From Flavobacteriaceae bacterium (GTDB lineage Bacteria > Bacteroidota > Bacteroidia > Flavobacteriales > Flavobacteriaceae): a stretch of DNA of 36,724 nt. The notes under the pieces were generated by a model. It was given only the letters and a program-made list of their open reading frames with translations, was not told where the DNA came from and ran no database searches. The DNA is taken from the NCBI GenBank assembly GCA_947488595.1, contig CANKZI010000025.1, positions 1 to 36,724 of the forward strand, in the 5' to 3' direction. A program made the translations under genes and the position numbers. Shown piece after piece: positions 17,554 to 25,832 of this stretch; the stretch's first letter is position 1; every line of letters begins with the position of its first letter.

Positions 17554-17582
17554 AAATACCCATTTATGGGTATTTTTTTTTA
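17554..17582 (+). terminator. Rho-independent terminator after the pseudouridine synthase
   Basis: AAATACCC (17554-17561) pairs with GGGTATTT (17568-17575), followed by a T tract of at least nine. It lies 34 bp after the stop codon. Confidence 0.85.
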
Positions 17583-17595
17583 TAAATTAGATTGC

Positions 17596-17603
17596 TAATT
17601 TTG
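17596..17603 (+). promoter_or_regulatory. Bacteroidota -7 promoter box (TAATTTTG)
   Basis: TAATTTTG matches TAnnTTTG exactly, 30 bp before the next ATG (17634) and just after the terminator, so the next gene should have its own transcript. Confidence 0.5.
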
Positions 17604-17633
17604 AGCATTAACAAACTTAAATAACCAAACATT

Positions 17634-18974
17634 ATGAAAAAAATTACATTTATTTTCTGTTCACTTTTTTTTATTCCTGCTTTGGCGCAAGACCATTTTG
17701 GCCCGATGACTACTTCAAAAAGAGTTGGAATTCTAAACGGAAATATGAACCCCTCTGAATTTGCTAATCTTGGTAGTAGATTTGAAGTTCAACTTTTTGG
17801 CTTAAGTCTTAATTCATCGAACAATCGAGTCAGTATTGGCGACTTATCTGGTGACGAAAATATAGAAGATCTTATCTTTTCAGGTTCTGAAGGTGTTGAT
17901 TTTAGTACAAATTTCGAATTAGCATTGCCTGGTTTCGCTTTTAAAGCAGCAGGATTTGGATTTGCCATCTCATCGGGAGCGCACATTCAAGCCAATGTAA
18001 ACGATGTTGATCCAGTATTAGGAAGAGCGCTTTCAGGGGAAGATGTTACAGCAACAACTGGACTTCAAATCTTAGATTACAATACCAATCAAAGGATGAA
18101 TGGAACTGCTTGGGGCGAAATCGGATTTTCGGTATCAAGAAAGATTTGGGCAAATAAGAAGCACCGATTCAATGCCGGAGTTACAATGAAACTTCTTTTC
18201 CCCGGATCTTACGGCAACGTAGGTTTGGATGATATTGAAGGAACACTTTCTAGCAATGAAGACGGCGATGTTATTCTGTCAGATGCAACTGGAAAGCTAA
18301 ACATTGCTTATTCTGGGAGCCTTGGCCAAAGTTTTGAAGAAACTGAAAATTATACCAACTCACTATTCGGCGGATTGAACGGTTTCGCAGGAGATATCGG
18401 ATTTGATTATCAATGGAAATCAGGATCGTCTTACAAATTAAAAGTTGGTGCTTCAATAAAAAATATAGGAAGTATGACATTTAAGGATGATAATAACAGT
18501 TCAAACAATTACGAGCTACAAGTTGGTTCAGGTGCTAACGCCTTGAACCTTTCCGACCTCGACAACATTACTGGTTTAGAGGATATTGAGGACGAATTAT
18601 TAGCACAAGGAGTCATTGCGGTAACGCAGGGAGAAACTGATTTTAAGGTAAAACTTCCAACTGTTTTTAATTTGTACGCTGATTTAAAAGTGATTTCAAA
18701 ATTTAATATTACACTTTTCTTACAACAAAAAATGAACGACAATTCGAATAACAATCAAATCAACGCTCAAAATATTTTTTCGGTAACGCCACGTGTAAAT
18801 TTAGCTTTTTTTGAAGCCTTTTTGCCTGTTTCAGTAACCGAGATTGCCGGAACCAATGCTGGATTCGGTTTTAGATTGTCTGGATTTTATTTAGGATCTA
18901 ACTCCGTTTTTACCGCCCTTGCGAGTGGTAAGCAAGCCGATGCGTACTTCGGATACCGTTTTGGATTTTTATAA
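17634..18974 (+). CDS. DUF5723-like outer-membrane/envelope protein
   Basis: The 446-residue product has a signal peptide (MKKITFIFCSLFFIPALAQ) and a mature N-terminus QDHFGPMTTSKRVGILNGNMNPSEFANL typical of a family found widely in Bacteroidota and, as I recall it, named DUF5723. The rest alternates short amphipathic strands (FAFKAAGFGFAISSG, SYKLKVGASIKNIGSM) and ends YFGYRFGFL, as in an outer-membrane beta-barrel of about 14 strands. No enzymatic motif is seen. It is flanked by a terminator upstream and the aldehyde dehydrogenase gene 45 bp downstream. Function is unknown. Confidence 0.78.
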   Translation: MKKITFIFCSLFFIPALAQDHFGPMTTSKRVGILNGNMNPSEFANLGSRFEVQLFGLSLNSSNNRVSIGDLSGDENIEDLIFSGSEGVDFSTNFELALPGFAFKAAGFGFAISSGAHIQANVNDVDPVLGRALSGEDVTATTGLQILDYNTNQRMNGTAWGEIGFSVSRKIWANKKHRFNAGVTMKLLFPGSYGNVGLDDIEGTLSSNEDGDVILSDATGKLNIAYSGSLGQSFEETENYTNSLFGGLNGFAGDIGFDYQWKSGSSYKLKVGASIKNIGSMTFKDDNNSSNNYELQVGSGANALNLSDLDNITGLEDIEDELLAQGVIAVTQGETDFKVKLPTVFNLYADLKVISKFNITLFLQQKMNDNSNNNQINAQNIFSVTPRVNLAFFEAFLPVSVTEIAGTNAGFGFRLSGFYLGSNSVFTALASGKQADAYFGYRFGFL

Positions 18975-19019
18975 TGGTTTTGAATACAGTTTTAATTTTT
19001 AATCCTTATCTATTTTAGA

Positions 19020-20348
19020 ATGCCTTTCAGCACCGATATTGCCTTCAGAAAAAGTACATTAGTAAAGCTCCTCCACAATATCGTTTTACACGAAAATGAT
19101 ATTGTAGAGGCTTTGTACAAAGACTTTAAAAAACCTGCATTTGAAGCCGTTTTAACAGAAACATCATATGTAATTGGCGACTTGAAAGCAACTATTGATA
19201 ATATATACTCTTGGTCAAAACCAAAAAAGATTTTTCCATCGCTACTCAATTTTCCTTCAAAAGATTACATCTATACAGAACCTTATGGCAAAGTACTCAT
19301 CATTGCGCCATGGAATTATCCGTTTCAATTGGCTTTATGTCCTTTGATTGCTGCGGTTGCAGCCGGTAATTCAGTGGTATTAAAACCATCAGAACTTACA
19401 CCAAATACCGCATCCATAATTTCAAAAATAATTAGAGAAACTTTTGATGTCAAGCATGTTGTTGCAATTTTGGGTGATGCCACTGTAGCAAACGATTTAC
19501 TTAAAAAAAGATGGGATTATATTTTTTTTACCGGAAGTGTTGCTGTTGGAAAAATAGTAGCTAAAGCAGCAGCCGAAAATTTAACACCTATAACTTTAGA
19601 ATTGGGTGGGAAAAATCCCTGTATTGTTGATGAAACTGCCAATTTGGCGTTGGCTGCGAAGCGGATTGTTTGGGGAAAATTTATAAATGCAGGACAAACT
19701 TGTATTGCGCCCGATTATATTTTGGTAAAGAGCCAAGTGAAATCGAAATTAATCAACTTTTTAAAAGAAGAAATTACAAATGCGTATGGCGAAAATCCTG
19801 AACTTTCACCCGATTTTGCACGTATCATTAATAAAAAAAATTGGACGCGATTGTTTGAAATGATTGATACTACTAAAGTTGTTTTTGGTGGGTTTTTAGA
19901 TATTGAAAATCTTTACATTGCACCAACACTTATTGCCGAAAACGATTCAAATAGCATTTTGATGCAAGAAGAAATTTTTGGTCCTTTGTTGCCGATTTTG
20001 ACTTATGACAGTTATGACGATATCGATAAAATCATTTCAAAATTCGAAAAGCCTTTGTCTTTATATGTATTTACAGAAAATAAAAAGTTTGCCGAAAAAA
20101 TGATTCAGAATTTTTCTTTTGGTGGCGGCTGTATTAACGATACAGTCATTCATTTCTCGAATAAAAGACTGCCGTTTGGAGGTGTTGGCCATTCTGGAAT
20201 AGGCGCTTATCACGGTAAAAGTAGTTTTCTTACTTTTTCGCATCAAAAAGGCATTGTAAAAAAAGCGAACTGGCTTGACCTTCCGTTGCGCTATGCGCCT
20301 TACAATGAAAAATTAAAAATCATCAAAAAAATATTGAAGTGGTTTTAA
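19020..20348 (+). CDS. Aldehyde dehydrogenase, ALDH3-like
   Basis: This NAD(P)-dependent enzyme oxidises aldehydes to carboxylic acids. Motifs in order are APWNYPF with Asn99, the nucleotide-binding FFTGSVAVGK (residues 169-178), ELGGKNP with the catalytic-base Glu194, and NAGQTCIAPDY with the nucleophile Cys228. EIFGPLLPI and LPFGGVGHSGIGAYHG follow as usual. The basic C-terminus and total length of 442 place it with the shorter, ALDH3-type (fatty aldehyde) group. The N-terminus is about ten residues shorter than usual; there is no upstream in-frame ATG before the TAA at 18993-18995. The membrane-protein gene downstream begins after 59 bp. Confidence 0.92.
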   Translation: MPFSTDIAFRKSTLVKLLHNIVLHENDIVEALYKDFKKPAFEAVLTETSYVIGDLKATIDNIYSWSKPKKIFPSLLNFPSKDYIYTEPYGKVLIIAPWNYPFQLALCPLIAAVAAGNSVVLKPSELTPNTASIISKIIRETFDVKHVVAILGDATVANDLLKKRWDYIFFTGSVAVGKIVAKAAAENLTPITLELGGKNPCIVDETANLALAAKRIVWGKFINAGQTCIAPDYILVKSQVKSKLINFLKEEITNAYGENPELSPDFARIINKKNWTRLFEMIDTTKVVFGGFLDIENLYIAPTLIAENDSNSILMQEEIFGPLLPILTYDSYDDIDKIISKFEKPLSLYVFTENKKFAEKMIQNFSFGGGCINDTVIHFSNKRLPFGGVGHSGIGAYHGKSSFLTFSHQKGIVKKANWLDLPLRYAPYNEKLKIIKKILKWF

Positions 20349-20407
20349 AATTTTAATACATTCTTAAAAAACATTTGCTATTATTGCAATTAAAACAAAT
20401 CACATTT

Positions 20408-21226
20408 ATGGAATCTACTTTACAAAAATTAGAAGAGATTAAAAAACACGGTTACCGTCTTGATTTTGGTCAAACATTAGAACAAGCTTTTGAAAATTAT
20501 AAAAAAATCGCCCTACTTGCAGGCGCAGTAATATTATTAATTGTCGTAATAATGATTGTGGTTTGGGGCAGTATTGTGGGTATTCTTGTTGGTGCAGGTA
20601 GTTTCATGGAAACAATGACCGAAATGCAAGCCGACAGTTTATCGTCAACTGCGATTATTGTAAATTTGTTTGTTGGTGTTGTCGCAACAGCATTGGTAAC
20701 ACCTTTGTATGCAGGATTGCTTAAAATTGCCCATCATGCCGAAACCTTTAAAGACTATAATTTTTCAACGGCATTTGATCACTATAAAAGCAGTGCGTTC
20801 AAAGAAATTGTTTTAGGAACTGTTGTTGTGACTTTATTTGCACAAGGGTTGACTTTAATAGCACAGTTATTGGGTTCTTTTACCGAATTTGGCGAAGCCC
20901 TTTGGTTTAAATTCCTTGCAGGTTTGATCGCCGTTTTTATCAGTTACATGACGTTTTTAATGGTTCCGTTAATTATTTTTGGTAATCTAAAAGCAAGTCA
21001 AGCCATTTCTGGAAGCTTTGTTTTGGTAGGAAAAAGATTTTGGACCATACTTTTACTTTTAATTGTTTGTTTTATTTGCGCCATGTTTGGCATTATTGGA
21101 TTGTGCATTGGTATCTTTTTTACCCTTCCAATTATGTATTCGATTCAATATACTATTTACAGAAGTGCAATGGGTATTGACGAAGAAGATGAATTAGATC
21201 AAATCGGATTTAATACGGAAGAATAA
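20408..21226 (+). CDS. Integral membrane protein of unknown function
   Basis: The 272-residue protein begins with a soluble amphipathic segment (MESTLQKLEEIKKHGYRLDFG) and has about six hydrophobic segments (residues 40-65, 80-110, 145-170, 185-205, 215-245 and 245-262), ending in an acidic tail (DEEDELDQIGFNTEE). Similar Flavobacterium proteins have been labelled beta-carotene monooxygenase, which I do not support: no iron-binding His pattern of that enzyme is visible. The frame could start at an ATG at 20375, but those extra residues are unlike the family, and the conserved part begins at 20408. It may be co-transcribed with the aldehyde dehydrogenase gene. Confidence 0.75.
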   Translation: MESTLQKLEEIKKHGYRLDFGQTLEQAFENYKKIALLAGAVILLIVVIMIVVWGSIVGILVGAGSFMETMTEMQADSLSSTAIIVNLFVGVVATALVTPLYAGLLKIAHHAETFKDYNFSTAFDHYKSSAFKEIVLGTVVVTLFAQGLTLIAQLLGSFTEFGEALWFKFLAGLIAVFISYMTFLMVPLIIFGNLKASQAISGSFVLVGKRFWTILLLLIVCFICAMFGIIGLCIGIFFTLPIMYSIQYTIYRSAMGIDEEDELDQIGFNTEE

Positions 21227-21450
21227 TACTGCTATCTTTTAAAAATTGGAATTATGAAATGGGAAAGCAGAAGGTAAAGTGAGAAAATTATAGACCATCG
21301 CACCTTATGGAAAAGCTAATCCAATGCCAATAAATTATAAGTTGTGTTACATTTGTGCAACGATTTTTATACTGATTGATGTTTACCAAGCTGAGACTTT
21401 CAAATCAATACACTAAATTTTTATTAACGATTGTATTTTTTAAAAACAGG

Positions 21451-21482
21451 AACCAAATAATTAAAATTATTTGGTTTTTTTA
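21451..21482 (+). terminator. Rho-independent terminator, overlapping the end of the convergent gene
   Basis: AACCAAATAATT (21451-21462) pairs with AATTATTTGGTT (21465-21476), then a T run follows. Its right edge overlaps the stop codon of the minus-strand YihY gene. The 224 bp between it and the upstream gene contain nothing I can identify. Confidence 0.8.
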
Positions 21483-22394
21483 TTTGGACTCAATTTCAAA
21501 AACTTCTTTTTGTATTGCGACTGCATAGCGTTTTGGAATAATTTTTTTTCCATGCAAACCAGCATATACTTTAGTAAATTCGGCTCCAAAATAAAGGATG
21601 ATGGCCGAATAATAAACCCAAACCAAGATAATCACAACCGATCCTGCGGCGCCGTAAACAGTTGCTACTGTTGAATTTCCTAGATAAAATCCAATAGCAA
21701 ACTTGCCAAGCATAAATAAAAATGAAGTTACACCCGCACCAATAAGGGCATCTTTCCACGCAATACTGCCATCTGGTAAAGCTTTAAAAATGATAGCAAA
21801 AAGCATGGTTGTAGTCAAATATAGGATTATAATATTGAGCACGTAAAACAAATATATAGTCGCATCCGGAAAATAAAGCAATAATCTGGCATTCAAAATA
21901 TCCATAATCGAATTGATAGTAAGACTGACCAATAATAAAAATCCAACCGAAGCAATCATTGAAAATGACATCAAGCGATTTTTAATGAATTTCATTACTC
22001 CCCTATTTGGTTTTGCTTTTAGTCCCCATATATAATTGATCGAACTTTGAATTTCGGCGAATACACTAGAAGCGCCAATGAGCAACATCACACCGCCAAC
22101 AATAGTGGCAAAAGTATTGCTGTCTGAAAGTTCTATATTTTTTTTTGTTTCTTGTATCTGAATGGCAGCAGCATTGCCCACCATGCCATTAATCTGACCA
22201 AAAAACTGCCCGTCAACGGCCTCTTTTCCAAAGAAAAATCCACAAATAGACAAAATAATAATCAATAAAGGGGGTAATGAAAAAATAGTGTAATAAGAAA
22301 GTGAAGCACTTAATTTAATCGCATTATCTTCATCAAACTCAGTGAAAGTAGTTTTTAATAAATGCCAGTATTTTGTAATGCCTTGCTTCATCAT
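21480..22394 (-). CDS. YihY/BrkB family inner-membrane protein
   Basis: The 304-residue protein is of the YihY/virulence-factor BrkB family, once misnamed ribonuclease BN; its biochemical role is not settled. The conserved N-terminal motif DNAIKLSASLSYYTIFSLPPLL is present, then FFFGKEAV and SVFAEIQSSINYIWGLKAKP. Six transmembrane helices fall about residues 30-52, 92-112, 140-165, 180-205, 215-235 and 250-275. The C-terminal signature AAGSVVIILVWVYYSAIILYFGAEF matches the family well. Length is normal. It is probably monocistronic and converges on the gene to the left. Confidence 0.92.
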   Translation of the reverse strand: MMKQGITKYWHLLKTTFTEFDEDNAIKLSASLSYYTIFSLPPLLIIILSICGFFFGKEAVDGQFFGQINGMVGNAAAIQIQETKKNIELSDSNTFATIVGGVMLLIGASSVFAEIQSSINYIWGLKAKPNRGVMKFIKNRLMSFSMIASVGFLLLVSLTINSIMDILNARLLLYFPDATIYLFYVLNIIILYLTTTMLFAIIFKALPDGSIAWKDALIGAGVTSFLFMLGKFAIGFYLGNSTVATVYGAAGSVVIILVWVYYSAIILYFGAEFTKVYAGLHGKKIIPKRYAVAIQKEVFEIESK

Positions 22395-22514
22395 CCATTT
22401 AATTTTATGTTTATAAAACTAAAACTAAAAAAAGAAAATCAATTGCACTTTAACCTAACCTTAAAAAAAATGCGATTAGTAAGCAATTACATAGATTAAA
22501 TGGACTTAATTCAT

Positions 22515-22558
22515 AAAAAAACACTCTTGAACCTAGCAATAAGCCAGGTGCAAGAGCG
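22515..22558 (-). terminator. Rho-independent terminator after ettA
   Basis: On the minus strand a long stem with a 5-nt loop (22538-22542) pairs 22524-22537 with 22543-22556, with only two mismatches. It is followed by a run of seven U (A run 22515-22521 on the plus strand). It lies 56 bp after the ettA stop. Confidence 0.9.
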
Positions 22559-22613
22559 CATTTCGAAAATTTAAAAAAATATATTGCAGCGTTTCGATTA
22601 ATATTAATTCATC

Positions 22614-24305
22614 TTAACGAATCAACTTTCTGTATTTAAGTCGTTTTGGAGTCAAATCGCCACCCAAACGTTTCTTTTTATTTTCTTCATATTCAGAAAA
22701 ACCACCTTCAAAATAATAGACTTCGGAGTTGCCCTCGAAAGCCAATATATGAGTACAAATCCTATCTAAAAACCACCTGTCGTGACTAATCACTACCGCA
22801 CAACCAGCAAAATTTTCTAAACCTTCTTCTAAAGCGCGGAGCGTATTGATATCCAAATCATTGGTGGGCTCATCTAACAATAAAACGTTGCCTTCTTCCT
22901 TTAAAGTCATCGCCAAGTGCAAACGGTTGCGCTCACCGCCCGAAAGCATGGACACTTTTTTGTTTTGGTCACTTCCTCCAAAGTTAAATCGACTCAAATA
23001 AGCTCTAGAATTGACTTGTCGTCCGCCCATCATAATCAACTCTTGTCCATCGGCAAAGTTTTCCCAAATGGATTTATTGACATCTATATTAGAATGTGAT
23101 TGATCAACATAAGCAATTTTAACGGTTTCACCAACCGAAAATGAGCCAGTATCTGTAGTTTGTTCGCCCATAATCATTCTGAAAATGGTTGATTTTCCAG
23201 CACCGTTGGGTCCTATAATTCCAACAATTCCCGCTTGTGGCAAGGTAAAATTCAAATTATCGTAAAGTAATTTATCTCCAAATGCTTTGGCAACACCTTT
23301 GGCTTCGATGACATTGGTGCCCAAACGTGGTCCATTTGGAATATAAATTTCTAAATTTTCATCCAATGCTTTTTGGTCTTCATTGAGCAGTTTATCATAA
23401 TTCTGCAAACGTGCTTTTTGTTTGGTTTGACGTCCTTTGGCCCCTTGACGCACCCAATCTAATTCGCGTTCGAGCGTCTTTCTGCGTTTGGAAGCTACTT
23501 TTTCTTCTTGCGCCATTCGCGTGGATTTTTGATCCAACCAAGATGAGTAATTGCCTTTCCAAGGTATGCCTTCACCCCTATCCAATTCAAGAATCCAACC
23601 AGCAACATTATCCAAAAAATAGCGGTCATGCGTAACTGCAATAACGGTTCCAGCATATTGTGCCAAATGTTGTTCAAGCCACAGAACGCTTTCGGCATCC
23701 AAGTGGTTTGTTGGCTCATCTAGTAACAAAACATCGGGCTGTTGCAATAACAATCGGCAAAGTGCTACACGGCGGCGTTCTCCGCCTGATAAATTCTTGA
23801 TCGGCATATCGCCTTCTGGAGTGCGCAGTGCATCCATCGCAATTTCGAGTTTGGTATCAATTTCCCATGCACCCAGCGCGTCAATTTTGTCTTGCAAATT
23901 GGCTTGCCTGTCCATAAGTTGTTGCATCTTATCTGGATTTTCATACACTTCGGGCAAACCAAAACTATCATTGATCTTGTTGAACTCGTCGAGCACGGCC
24001 ATCGTTTCGGCAACGCCTTCGCGCACCACTTCGATAACGGTTTTATTGTCGTCGAGCAAAGGCTCTTGTTCCAAATAGCCCACAGTATAACCTGGAGCAA
24101 AGACCACATCGCCTTGGTAGTTTTTATCGACACCTGCAATGATTCGCAAAAGTGAAGATTTACCAGAACCATTAAGTCCCAAGATGCCGATTTTGGCGCC
24201 ATAAAAGAAACTCAAATAGATGTTTTTTAATACTTGTTTGTCACTGCTCGAATAGGTCTTACTGACCTTTTGCATGGAGAAAATTACTTTCTTATCGTCT
24301 GACAT
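22614..24305 (-). CDS. ettA: Energy-dependent translational throttle protein EttA (ABC-F)
   Basis: EttA binds the ribosomal E site and gates the first steps of elongation according to the ATP/ADP ratio. The 563-residue protein has two ABC ATPase cassettes in one chain and no membrane segment. Walker A motifs are GLNGSGKSS (43-51) and GPNGAGKST (365-373), the signatures LSGGE lie at 172-176 and 454-458, and Walker B glutamates are in LLLDEPTN (193-200 and 475-482). The arm insertion after the first Walker A and the linker rich in Arg and Lys (about 265-305) fit EttA rather than Uup or YheS. Length is typical. It stands alone with its own terminator. Confidence 0.94.
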   Translation of the reverse strand: MSDDKKVIFSMQKVSKTYSSSDKQVLKNIYLSFFYGAKIGILGLNGSGKSSLLRIIAGVDKNYQGDVVFAPGYTVGYLEQEPLLDDNKTVIEVVREGVAETMAVLDEFNKINDSFGLPEVYENPDKMQQLMDRQANLQDKIDALGAWEIDTKLEIAMDALRTPEGDMPIKNLSGGERRRVALCRLLLQQPDVLLLDEPTNHLDAESVLWLEQHLAQYAGTVIAVTHDRYFLDNVAGWILELDRGEGIPWKGNYSSWLDQKSTRMAQEEKVASKRRKTLERELDWVRQGAKGRQTKQKARLQNYDKLLNEDQKALDENLEIYIPNGPRLGTNVIEAKGVAKAFGDKLLYDNLNFTLPQAGIVGIIGPNGAGKSTIFRMIMGEQTTDTGSFSVGETVKIAYVDQSHSNIDVNKSIWENFADGQELIMMGGRQVNSRAYLSRFNFGGSDQNKKVSMLSGGERNRLHLAMTLKEEGNVLLLDEPTNDLDINTLRALEEGLENFAGCAVVISHDRWFLDRICTHILAFEGNSEVYYFEGGFSEYEENKKKRLGGDLTPKRLKYRKLIR

Positions 24306-24467
24306 TTGTTTTTATATTTAGATTATTAGATTATTGGATGGTTGGATTATTAGATGATTGAAATTTAAGGTTATTACAAGAAACGGAATACGGATTGGGG
24401 CAATTTCAGAAATTTATTTTGTTTTAAATGTTAAAGTTATGCAGTTTTGAATGCAACTAAAACCGAA

Positions 24468-24653
24468 CTACACCCTGCCTTTTAAGGAGCTGAATACCCA
24501 GGCATTGGCTAGAAAACCTACGCCTACAGCGCCAAAACCCCAACCTGCACTATCTTTGTATCGGAATGCGGCAAGTGCTATTAATAATAATCCCATAATG
24601 ATCATTATAAAGGTAGCCCATCCTAAAACTGTATTTTTATTCATCATTTTCAT
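24468..24653 (-). CDS. CAL67264-family small membrane protein (61 aa)
   Basis: This short protein has two hydrophobic helices (about residues 10-28 and 36-55) around a turn with Arg, Tyr and Lys (FRYKDSAGWGF) and ends in a basic tail LKGRV. The pattern NTVLGWATFIMIIMG, then GWGFGAVGVGF, matches a small family widespread in Flavobacteriia that I know as the CAL67264 family. The start may be the ATG given or the one nine bases downstream (MNKN). Function is unknown. It lies upstream of ettA, on the same strand, 162 bp apart. Confidence 0.75.
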   Translation of the reverse strand: MKMMNKNTVLGWATFIMIIMGLLLIALAAFRYKDSAGWGFGAVGVGFLANAWVFSSLKGRV

Positions 24654-24835
24654 GGTCTAAAATTAGTGGGCAAATATCGGGATTTTTTTATTATTTAAAG
24701 TTGATTGCTCTAAAAAACCATTTCAAATGCTTTAAACTTATAAAAACTAAGCAGACCGCCACTTTTTAATGCCCTCTTCAAAAATGGTTGTTGTAAAAAT
24801 CCTTCAAATTTTTTGAACTGAAATCGATGATAATC

Positions 24836-24870
24836 AAAAAAGCGCCTCATTAATTATGAAACGCTTTTTT
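24836..24870. terminator. Bidirectional terminator-like hairpin
   Basis: AAAAAAGCG (24836-24844) pairs with CGCTTTTTT (24862-24870), with an inner TCAT/ATGA stem. It works in both directions by structure. It lies between the small membrane protein gene and the orphan T9SS fragment. Confidence 0.7.
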
Positions 24871-24906
24871 ACTGCCGCATCGTTTATTGATAAAAGTTAG
24901 TTAACG

Positions 24907-25167
24907 CTATTCCTTTACAAATCTTGAACTCGAACTTCCTTTTTCACTATTGATTTTCACAAAATAATTGCCAACTGTCAATTGCGAAATATCAACCGTG
25001 GAAACGTTTTGTGCATTCGGAATTTCAATTACCAATTGTCCCAAAGTGTTGTAAATCGCGATTGAATTGATTTTTATTTCCATTTTAGAAGTCAAGTTCA
25101 AAACGTCTTTTGTCGGATTGGAATAGAAACTAAAAAGATTAAAAGCAGAATTCCTACAAAAAAAGTC
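24907..25167 (-). pseudogene. Orphan T9SS type A C-terminal sorting domain (gene remnant)
   Basis: The open frame between TAG at 25168-25170 and TAG at 24907-24909 encodes the typical type IX secretion sorting domain. It reads SFYSNPTKDVLNL (the usual xxNPxxxxL start), then IKINSIAIYNTLGQLV, then VDISQLTVGNYFVKI, and ends RFVKE. Nothing before it continues into a secreted protein: the frame stops upstream and a terminator overlaps its start. Only TTG codons are available as starts. It looks like the leftover 3' end of a lost secreted-protein gene. Confidence 0.7.
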
Positions 25168-25188
25168 CTACCGAAGTAAAGCTTTTTT
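25158..25188 (-). terminator. Rho-independent terminator with UUCG-type loop
   Basis: On the minus strand an A tract, GCTTTAC, a TTCG loop, GTAGGAC and a T tract form a stem with two G-U pairs and one mismatch. It lies 28 bp after the stop of the GIY-YIG-like gene. Confidence 0.75.
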
Positions 25189-25215
25189 GAAAAATAATCG
25201 TTTGGTAACATTGTA

Positions 25216-25644
25216 CTAAAACGCCACATTCCATTTTGGTAATCTGCCGTTTTCGTCTAAAAAAAGTTGCAAAACTTGTGCTTCTACAAAAGTAGGCATC
25301 ATTTTGTTTTTGGCATTAAATGTTTCATACCAAACTACTTCTAGTTCAGTAATATTTTCTAGTTTCATTTGTGCAGGCCAAGTATATTTTCGGCCTGTTT
25401 TGGCAAACTGGTGTCCGTTTACGATTTTATCATACAAACCACCGTTTTTACTTTTCAAAGTGCCGTCATTTTGAACCGTTCCGGTAGAACCCACCATAAT
25501 CAGTTCTTTTTCTTCGCCTTTGACAGCATAAACCAAAAACACACCACTTGCGTTTTCTGGTGCGGTGCAAACCTCTTCAAGATTGTCTTCTATTGTGAAT
25601 GTGAAACTTTTAGTCGTCTTGTATTTTTTTAACTCTTTATACAT
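25216..25644 (-). CDS. Small protein of GIY-YIG-like appearance (142 aa)
   Basis: The 142-residue product is cytoplasmic, with no signal. GVFLVYAVKG (residues 34-43) and LIMVGSTG (49-56) resemble the two strands of the GIY-YIG nuclease fold. FVEAQVLQLF (about 119-128) resembles the family's glutamate-bearing helix, and the C-terminus ends LPKWN, where the fold has its last Asn. The core GIY and YIG triplets are replaced by VFLVY and MVGST, so nuclease activity is uncertain. Related Flavobacterium proteins are simply hypothetical. It is flanked by AT-rich repeats upstream and the orphan sorting domain downstream. Confidence 0.65.
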   Translation of the reverse strand: MYKELKKYKTTKSFTFTIEDNLEEVCTAPENASGVFLVYAVKGEEKELIMVGSTGTVQNDGTLKSKNGGLYDKIVNGHQFAKTGRKYTWPAQMKLENITELEVVWYETFNAKNKMMPTFVEAQVLQLFLDENGRLPKWNVAF

Positions 25645-25664
25645 AATTGCTTGTTAATGTTATG

Positions 25665-25772
25665 ATGTTAATTAGATAATTAGATAATGTGTTAATTAGA
25701 CAATATGTTAGCGAATTAGATAATATTTTAAATTTCTAATTCGCTAATTTCTAATTCGCTAATTTTCTAATT
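25665..25772. repeat. AT-rich ATTAG repeats with a 13-bp inverted repeat
   Basis: This intergenic stretch is built of ATTAGATAATTAG-type units. TTAGCGAATTAGA at 25708-25720 is exactly complementary to TCTAATTCGCTAA at 25735-25747 and again at 25750-25762, the latter two being 15 bp apart in direct orientation. Similar sequence is seen at 24320-24360 and 28592-28646. Confidence 0.8.
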
Positions 25773-25773
25773 A

Positions 25774-25802
25774 AAAAAGCCCCACACAAAAGCGGAGCTT
25801 TT
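25774..25802 (-). terminator. Rho-independent terminator after sucD
   Basis: On the minus strand AAAAGCTCC pairs with GGGGCTTTTT (one mismatch), followed by T residues. It is about 30 bp after the sucD stop. Confidence 0.7.
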
Positions 25803-25832
25803 CCTATTTACTTTAAAGTTAAATGCTAGTTT

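Noticed and set aside
20375..21226. Beta-carotene monooxygenase label for the membrane protein
   Set aside because: No iron-ligand His pattern is present; the name appears to be an old misannotation of related proteins.
24710..24850. 46-codon minus-strand frame starting at an ATG in the hairpin at 24848
   Set aside because: It runs through a terminator stem, has no promoter, and no domain pattern; chance is likely in AT-rich DNA.
25665..25772. CRISPR array
   Set aside because: Units are short, AT-only in most positions and not separated by unique spacers of constant length; no cas gene is nearby.
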